The notes below the pieces were generated by a model. The model was not told the origin of the DNA. It was given only the letters and a program-made list of their open reading frames with translations, and made no database searches. This document shows, one piece after another, positions 59,201 through 64,000 of a stretch of 64,000 nucleotides of DNA. Numbering within the stretch: position 1 is the first letter of the stretch; each line of letters opens with the position of its first letter. The DNA lies in contig CM030711.1 of NCBI GenBank assembly GCA_017979445.1, positions 38,432,757 to 38,496,756 on the forward strand. Direction: 5' to 3'. The translations under genes and the position numbers were made by a program. Source of the stretch: Akebia trifoliata. Its lineage: Eukaryota; Streptophyta; Magnoliopsida; Ranunculales; Lardizabalaceae.

Positions 59201-60873
59201 TCTCTGACATATCTCATGCTTCTGTATAAAGGTCTCTGACACCATGATGCGATGCTAATTTCATCCAATTGAGATGCCTTCATAAAAAAGTAGGAAACGG
59301 GTTTTGTATCTTGATGCAATGCAAATTTCATCCAAAGAACACATCACATATTGATTCCATTTTCTTGTATGGAGGGTTCCAAGCAGAACGAAGCCTCCCT
59401 AATCGAAAAAAATAAATAAAAAATAATTATATAACGAAGGGTTAACTTATTGTGTAATCATATTTCCATTTTGTCAAAGAATATACTTTTTGACTTATCA
59501 AGCTGAACATAATTTTAGTAGAAGTGAATGTCATAATGCCTTATGACGTTCATATTGTAATTGAGTCCTGTATAAATATCATAATGAAAGCTTGGATTAT
59601 AAAATGATGGATTGGCAACTTAAACTTCTTTGCAGGATGGGACCAAGGTATCTTGGGCATGTGTGTGGGGGAGAAGAGAAAGCTGAAGATTCCTGCAAAA
59701 CTTGGTTATGGGGCGCAGGGATCTCCACCTACTATCCCAGGTAAGTCTTTTTTATTCTGGGTTTGAAGTTGTGGCAAGATTGGGGTTCTACATACCAACT
59801 GGAGAGGAAATATTTGATAGGCTCTATAGTAATACCGCATCATCTCTCTGTAGATGACTAAAAGCATGCATCTTCAGGAAAAAAAACACCTTTTTTGAAA
59901 AATCAAGCGACATACTGTGTTGTATTATTGCTACAAAGTTGAAGATCTTTTTTTTTTTTTTTTTAATCATCCATATTAGAAAATCTCTTGTACACCATTT
60001 AGAAGGAAGATAATTTTTTATTGGGGAATGCTAACGTCCTAGACCTCATGGGGTCGTTAGCTTTCTCCACCATATTCACTTTCCAATAATACCCCTACCC
60101 ATTTGTGTCTTTTAGTGCAAAGATGAGGTTATCTTAGTATTTTACATAATAAATGCTTGTTTACGTAATAAATGCCAACGGCATTTTAATCTATTTGACT
60201 TAAATGCCTTATTTGTAGCAAATGCTTTGGCAATCCATGCCAACAAGCATTTATTATGTTAAATATCAACATACCCTTGTTTTTTTTTTTACTAAGGCAT
60301 TGCTTGGTACCATGCAAGTCATTTACAAATGCAAAAGATTTGCAGTACTTTTTGAACTGCTAACTATTTGTTGAAATTTATGAAGAGGACATAAGATTCT
60401 ATGAAAAGGACATGAAATTTATGAAATTCATGCAAATAATTTGCAATGCAAAAGAATTTCACACTGTAACCAAGTATTTGTAAATTAGATTCTAACAAAT
60501 CATTTGCATTTGCAAATGATTTGCTTCGTACCAAGCAAGGCCTAAAAGTCAAAATAGGCAAGAGTATTATTAGAAAGTGAATATGGTAGAGAATGCTAAC
60601 CTCCCCATGAGGTCTTGGACGCTAGCATTCCTATATATATTGACACATTACATAACAGTTTATATTAAAAATGGAAGAACTAAGATAAAGAAGGCATAAC
60701 CCACCCATCAATCTAAATTAGGTGCTTGTTTTCTTAATCAATACAGACTTCATCACCTTGTGCCATTTTCAATCGCAGGTGGAGCCACTCTTATTTTTGA
60801 TACTGAGCTTGTTGCAGTTAATGGGAAAACATCAGTCGGAGGGAAAACAGCTGATGGTGGTAGTGAATTATAG
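43518..60873 (+). CDS. FKBP15: ER FKBP-type peptidyl-prolyl cis-trans isomerase (FKBP15 type), six exons
   Basis: Exons 43518-43575, 43923-43972, 55162-55224, 58673-58763, 59636-59740 and 60779-60873 join in phase to 153 codons plus stop. All junctions are GT-AG. Exon 1 gives a signal peptide ([17 protein letters not shown]). The mature protein starts [16 protein letters not shown], then the FKBP domain: [77 protein letters not shown]. The FK506-pocket residues Y, F, D, V, I, W and Y are present, so it should catalyse prolyl isomerisation. Length and order match plant FKBP15. The C-terminus GGSEL resembles a weak K/HDEL-type retrieval signal, which fits an ER resident. Introns 2 (11.2 kb) and 3 (3.4 kb) are swollen by transposons. 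I cannot tell FKBP15-1 from FKBP15-2. Confidence 0.93.
45423..45873 (-). mobile_element. TRIM (miniature LTR retrotransposon)
   Basis: Two direct repeats of about 149 bp (45423-45571 and 45727 to about 45873) share TATTGTCC-CTTTGGG, AAGCCC-CACAACTTTAAAAC and CTACC-GATGTGG. Between them, next to the right copy, plus-strand GCTTTGATATCA (45713-45724) reads TGATATCAAAGC on the minus strand, 10 of 12 bases of the TGGTATCAGAGC initiator-Met tRNA primer site. Beside the left copy the minus strand has AGCAGGGAGGAG, a polypurine tract abutting TGGGATTAG at the LTR start. So it is a minus-strand TRIM with no coding capacity. Confidence 0.8.
47600..48490 (+). pseudogene. LINE ORF1 (DUF4283-type) remnant
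   Basis: The stretch [20 protein letters not shown] then [20 protein letters not shown] and [13 protein letters not shown] (about 47690-47845) follows the DUF4283 pattern of plant L1 ORF1, '..W.p..g....vWVrisgLPlhlW....f..ig...G..l.vd'. Downstream frames at 47834-48034 and 48107-48331 are Glu- and Val-rich linker sequence. The zinc knuckle was not found. The protein would bind LINE RNA. Confidence 0.6.
48555..48785 (+). repeat. Tandem duplication inside the LINE, period about 110 bp
   Basis: Two copies share AAGTG-AA-TGTTAGTC-TGGG, TGGAGGCC-AAGAT-CAACCC and CAGCCCAATAC. They lie between ORF1 and ORF2 regions. Confidence 0.75.
49514..50230 (+). pseudogene. LINE ORF2 endonuclease domain remnant
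   Basis: An apurinic-like endonuclease (EEP fold) is recognisable: [82 protein letters not shown]. The catalytic N (SWN), E (QET), D and N (GGDFN) and the SDH triad are all preserved, but an in-frame stop at about 49709-49711 interrupts the domain. In the live element it nicks target DNA to prime reverse transcription. Confidence 0.8.
50804..51760 (+). pseudogene. LINE ORF2 reverse transcriptase remnant
   Basis: [20 protein letters not shown], then [20 protein letters not shown] with [14 protein letters not shown] and [20 protein letters not shown] (50804-51241) run up to a stop. A frame change leads to [20 protein letters not shown] (first catalytic Asp) and [22 protein letters not shown] lies in the next frame. 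The catalytic FADD box appears as [10 protein letters not shown], so its first part is altered though DD remains. At least three breaks occur. Confidence 0.8.
51764..53052 (+). pseudogene. LINE ORF2 C-terminal region with zf-RVT remnant
   Basis: Recognisable stretches are [20 protein letters not shown] with [20 protein letters not shown] (51790-51920), [20 protein letters not shown] (52035), [10 protein letters not shown] (52300), and finally [20 protein letters not shown] with [16 protein letters not shown] (52777-52995), the zf-RVT tail found after RT in plant LINEs. In-frame stops and frameshifts are scattered through it. Confidence 0.75.
54130..54485. mobile_element. Micron-like MITE with 75-bp perfect arms, copy E
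   Basis: The arms 54138-54212 and 54404-54478 are perfect inverted repeats of each other for 75 bp (outer ends TTATTACGACCCCC). Between them lies a second imperfect palindrome around GGATGATCT/AGATCATCC shared with copies A-D. Both sides are (TA)n (54119-54129 and 54487-54512). It lies in FKBP intron 2. Perfect arms point to a young insertion. Confidence 0.85.
55757..57790 (+). pseudogene. Second LINE fragment (RT to C-terminus), interrupted
   Basis: In the third FKBP intron, decayed plus-strand pieces follow a different plant LINE lineage: [11 protein letters not shown] (55766), [20 protein letters not shown] (56260-56320), PILFYAREI and MENRTQRVN (56360-56445), then after a nested insertion [19 protein letters not shown] with ADDVVLA (56980-57050, catalytic ADD retained), and [20 protein letters not shown] (57393-57450) and [17 protein letters not shown] (about 57560-57615). 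The last blocks are typical of plant LINEs encoding 'MLYGtECWavk' and 'RLrWFGHVqRRp.dApVRR'. A (TA)n run at 56202-56238 also splits it. It is non-functional. Confidence 0.7.
56549..56890 (+). mobile_element. 5'-truncated L1 tail nested in the LINE fragment
   Basis: This 342-bp insert encodes [20 protein letters not shown] (compare [19 protein letters not shown] at 52935-52995 in the larger L1), then the LINE 3' untranslated region and a poly-A tail. It is flanked by a perfect 12-bp duplication AGAACAAATGGT (56537-56548 and 56891-56902), the product of target-primed insertion. The interrupted LINE continues on both sides. Confidence 0.88.
57800..58672 (+). other. Rest of FKBP intron 3
   Basis: No element or gene is recognised between the LINE fragment and the exon at 58673. 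Confidence 0.4.
60025..60631. mobile_element. MITE with about 70-bp inverted arms, FKBP intron 5
   Basis: The left arm (60025-60093, GGAATGCTAACGTCCTAGAC and on to CATATTCACTTTCCAATAATAC) matches the complement of the right arm (60561-60631) with few mismatches. No clean target duplication is visible, so the superfamily (possibly Mutator-like) is open. It contains a second, nested MITE. Confidence 0.75.
60296..60542. mobile_element. Tourist-like (PIF/Harbinger) MITE nested in another MITE
   Basis: The ends are GGCATTGCTTGGTAC and GTACCAAGCAAGGCC, flanked by the 3-bp duplication TAA (60293-60295 and 60543-60545). TAA/TTA duplications with GGCCTTGTTTGG-like ends are the hallmark of Tourist MITEs, moved by Harbinger transposases. 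Inverted words such as AATGCAAAAGATTTGC and GCAAATGATTTGC extend inward. Confidence 0.85.
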
Positions 60874-61490
60874 TTTGAGGAGCACTTCTCGAAGTCTTTT
60901 CTTGGTATTGAACTTTGTTAAGCTTTCAAAGTCTTTTGTAGGGTCAGCATTTTATTTGGATCTCTTTTGACCGACCGTGAAGAGACCAAATGTCTGCAGT
61001 TGCATCTGATTATGATGATCTGTGCAATGTGGACCGTTAATTTGCCTTTTGAAACAATGGTTGGTACTACTGATGGACCCGATTAAACTGAATTATTTTA
61101 AATTTCACTCTTTCAAAGTAACTTTGTGCTCATAAAATTTGGAAATTATGATGAAACCCTGCTTTTCAACAGGTGTGCAAGCCCAATACAATTAGGGTCA
61201 GTTTGGAAAAGTTTCCGAAAAAATTGGGATTATAAAAATGAAACAAGTGTGTTGCATGGTTAGGGTTTTGAGAGATTGAGAGATGCAGATGTTAGGGCTT
61301 GATTTAGTTTATCATAAATTTATTTGTATTTTGATTTCATGACTTTGTGATCAATTCTATCAATCATTGATTAATTAATTCAGGCAAAAATACCTTATTC
61401 CTCAAATTTTTCCTAATTTTTGGTAAAGTTTAGGGAATCTTGTGACAGTGGAAGAACAGTGAACGGTGTTCTAATTATTATATAATTAAA
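60874..61490 (+). other. 3' flank of the FKBP gene
   Basis: The 3' untranslated region begins after the TAG at 60871-60873. AT-rich words such as CATAAAATTTGG near 61130 could serve as poly(A) signals, but none stands out. No further gene is seen before the MITE at 61496. Confidence 0.4.
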
Positions 61491-61495
61491 AAAAA

Positions 61496-61630
61496 GAGAG
61501 TTGTTATTGCCACACCCACTTTTGCTAATGCCACACCAATTCTTTTTTTTTTTGTTGTTGTTGTTGTAAATCAGCAACGAATTGTGTACAGTTGGGCTGG
61601 TGTTAGCAAAAGTTGGTGTGGCGATAGCAG
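61496..61630. mobile_element. Small MITE with TTGCCACACCCACTTTTGC ends
   Basis: The left arm TTATTGCCACACCCACTTTT (and on to GCTAATGCCACACC) pairs with the right arm GGTGTTAGCAAAAGTTGGTG (and on to TGGCGATAGC). Related sequence GGTGTGGCATTAATAAAAGT lies at 24790-24825 in kinase intron 6. The target duplication is not resolved. Confidence 0.6.
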
Positions 61631-61639
61631 AATATAAGC

Positions 61640-62590
61640 TTGCTGCCGTCCTGGCCTCCTCTGTTCCTGATGAAACAAGATGGTTAAACCTAATTGGAAT
61701 CCAAATCCTCATTATCACCATCGCCACCACCACCACATGATGGTATATAATTTATGAAAGTTCTGTTTGGTGAAAATATACGCCAATTGAAGGATATTTT
61801 CAATGGAAAATATAATATTCCCCAACCCTAATTCCCTACAAAAATGATTTTCTCATTCGAACGAGAAAATCCTAATGTTATTCTCTCACAATATTACTCT
61901 TAGGTAATGAGTAATATCCATTTACGCTATATTGCCAAGCCCAAGCTTGTCATCCCCAAATATGAATCCTCATCCGTGGAAATACATAAGTGTTGCATTA
62001 TGTTTGTGTTAGAGAGGTTCTAACCAAATATTTAGTTGTTACAAGGAGTTTTATTTTATTTTAAGAAGTTAATATATAAATAGTGAGGGGCTGATTTAGC
62101 CCTTTTTTCGAAATTTTTTCTATGAGCACTGGCATCATCCGTACGATTGCTGATGTCATCAAATGCATGTATGGGTGGAAAGGAACATGGATCGATTCGC
62201 CTTGAGTTTTTTTTACGAGCGCGGACGTCATCCATACAAGTGCTTTTTAGTATTGTTTTAAAGCATTTTGGATGAGTTCTTGAAAGTGTTTTACTTGATT
62301 TTTAGTATATATATAACTTTCGGAGATCTTGATTGCCTAATTTTTATTTAATTATTTATTATTAGTTTTTTGGCGATGGGGGGAGGAGATGTTTTGTTTG
62401 ATGGATCTGATCGGTTTCAAATTTCTCTAAACATCAGAAGTGGTTTTGTTGGATTCGAAGAAGAGTTGAGGAGTCGGCAACAAAAAATCCTTCATAGTTT
62501 TACCGTCCAACCTTTTTTTTTTTTAATTTTTTTTAATTTTTACGTCTATTTTGCTGACCTAAATCAGTTCCAACACCCATTTAGCCCTTA
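61640..62590. other. Intergenic DNA
   Basis: No gene is recognised. The 76-codon frame at 62370-62600 (GGGDVLFDGSDRF...) has no family I know and ends in a poly-T-encoded Phe run. Confidence 0.35.
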
Positions 62591-62591
62591 T

Positions 62592-63838
62592 TTGTGTTGA
62601 ATATGTTGTCTGAAAGTAGTTCCGTCAGAAGTGAGTTCAACATTGGTGCACTAATGTCAATTCCTTTAGTGATGGGCTACGAAGATAATCTTGGAGCTCA
62701 GATTACGACAGTAAAACTTGATGGTACTAATTTCCTAGAGTGATCACAGTCCGTTTTGATGTATATCGATGAATGAGGAAAGTTAGGTTATTTTACTGAT
62801 CGTATTGCGAAGCCCAAAGAGGTAGATCCCACATATGATCGTTGGAAACAGGAAAATCTAACAATGATGTCATGGCTTTTTTAAATTTCATGCAACCCTA
62901 ATTTAGTTGGAACTATTTATTCCTAGATACAACTAATCAAGTATGGGAAAATGTTATTAGAACATATTCTAGGAAGAAAAATGTTGCTCATGTGTATCAC
63001 CTTCACCATGAAGTGACCAATTTTTGTTAGGGAAAAAAAACCTAACCACATATTATTCCACTCTTCAGGCGTTATGAGAACAGTTGAATCATTATCAAGT
63101 GATTAAATGGATGAATGACGAGGATGTTGAGGAGTTTCGCATATTGATCAACCAAAATCGAGTCTTCCAATTTTTAACAAGATTGCACCCAACCTATGAG
63201 TTTGTTCGGGTTTAGATATTAGGTCGTGACTCCATTCCTCATATAAAATACGTATATTCTCTTATGTAGAGCAAGGAAAGCCAAATCTCTGTGATGCAAC
63301 CTCTCTCTAAATCACCTCCCACAACTCTTCTCTTTTATGTGGCTGGTAAAGATAATAAATGAGGAGCTAAACAGAGTAGCAAAGGGAGTGATGAGAAAGA
63401 TAATCTCCGTTATGATCATTGTGTAGAACTCGACACACCAAAAATACATGTTGGGATCTAATTGGCAGAGTTGTTAAGTTCAACAAGGGAACATTGTAGC
63501 AATCTCAATTCAAGCCTTATGCTCATGTTGTTGTACAAGACCAGCCACAACCCAATTCCATTGGTTCTAATTCTTTTACTGAGTTATCAACTACCCAAGA
63601 AAAAATAAAGCGTTTGAGAAACCTCCTTACAAGGCTTGGTGGATAGATGAGTTCCTCTATTTTCGCCCAGTCAGGTATACCTTCTTCTGCACACAGTGCC
63701 AATTTCCTTTCTTCTCATCCCTCTTGGATTATTGACTCCGGAGCCTCAAACCACATGACTGATATGTCTTTTCCTTGTTTAATTCCTACCAATTGCCATC
63801 TGATAAAGACAAGGTAAAAATTGCAAATGGTCCTTTGA
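62592..63838 (+). pseudogene. Second copia gag-protease fragment, truncated
   Basis: Decayed plus-strand pieces give gag: VKLDGTNFLE-WSQSVLMYI (62713), RWKQENLTMMSWLF (62840), and FLTRLHPTYEFVRVQILGRD with SIPHIKYVYSL (63170-63260). A degenerate zinc knuckle follows near 63415. The protease is HPSWIIDSGASNHMTDMSFP (63718-63775), with the catalytic DSG intact, then DKVKIANG. The match stops abruptly at about 63838, where a Tat/Ogre-like repeat begins. The lineage differs from the copia at 7.3-15.7 kb. Multiple stops make it non-functional. Confidence 0.75.
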
Positions 63839-63869
63839 AAGCGCCTTCGATTCACGTGTGCAGATCCAT

Positions 63870-64000
63870 TTTTTGTGTTTTGGGAGTCGCCACCTAGTTT
63901 TACGGTCTAGAAATCGAAACATGACTGAAAATACATAAAAAAGTATTGATCTATAAAAAGAATGGGTCCGGGGGATTACTTTACGGGATTGGAAGGTGTT
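63870..64000. repeat. Tat/Ogre-like LTR fragment, copy 3 (runs off the window)
   Basis: It contains GGGAGTCGCCACCTAGTTT (about 63882), ATGGGTCCGGGGGATTACTT and GGAAGGTGTT at the very end, the same landmarks as copies at 16441 and 18661. It directly follows the truncated copia protease and probably marks an insertion into it. Confidence 0.6.

Overview
The window is nuclear DNA from a flowering plant, most likely a dicot or magnoliid. It is strongly AT-rich, its genes are split by GT-AG introns, it contains plant-specific receptor kinase and ER FKBP genes, and it is packed with transposable elements of typical plant type: copia, Tat/Ogre-like, TRIM, L1, hAT, CACTA, Harbinger and Micron-like MITEs. 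There are no prokaryotic features. I cannot name the species.

Layout. 1-3.2 kb: the 5' exon of a poly-Q gene on the minus strand, with telo-box-rich upstream DNA; the rest of the gene is not visible. 4.2-7.2 kb: degenerate MITEs. 7.27-15.7 kb: an old, full-length but dead Ty1/copia element with both LTRs. 16.4-20.4 kb: remnants of a Tat/Ogre-like LTR family. 22.4-22.7 kb: a tandem array of about 62 bp units. 23.35-31.87 kb: an apparently intact nine-exon receptor-like kinase gene (minus strand, about 605 aa), whose introns have collected three CACTA MITEs, one hAT MITE and three Micron-like MITEs. 33.7-34.4 kb: a tandem duplication. 36.1-38.1 kb: the orphan C-terminal exon of a pectate lyase and some exon-like pieces. 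40.03-40.57 kb: a hAT MITE with a perfect 8-bp target duplication. 42.1-43.0 kb: a broken PIF/Harbinger transposase. 43.52-60.87 kb: a complete six-exon FKBP15-type prolyl isomerase gene (plus strand, 153 aa). Its 11.2 kb second intron holds a TRIM, a 5.9 kb L1 LINE and a 75-bp-armed MITE; its third intron holds a LINE interrupted by another L1 tail. 60.0-60.6 kb: a Tourist MITE nested in another MITE, inside the last FKBP intron. 62.6-63.84 kb: a second broken copia gag-protease, cut off by another Tat/Ogre-like repeat that runs off the end.

Only two genes look intact, the receptor kinase and the FKBP. Both keep every splice junction in phase despite heavy intronic transposon load. The first acts at the cell surface (secreted Cys-rich ectodomain, one membrane helix, RD-type kinase). 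The second is predicted to act in the ER. I see no functional link between them. No clearly new multi-gene system is present; the most interesting material is the transposon structure and its concentration in introns.
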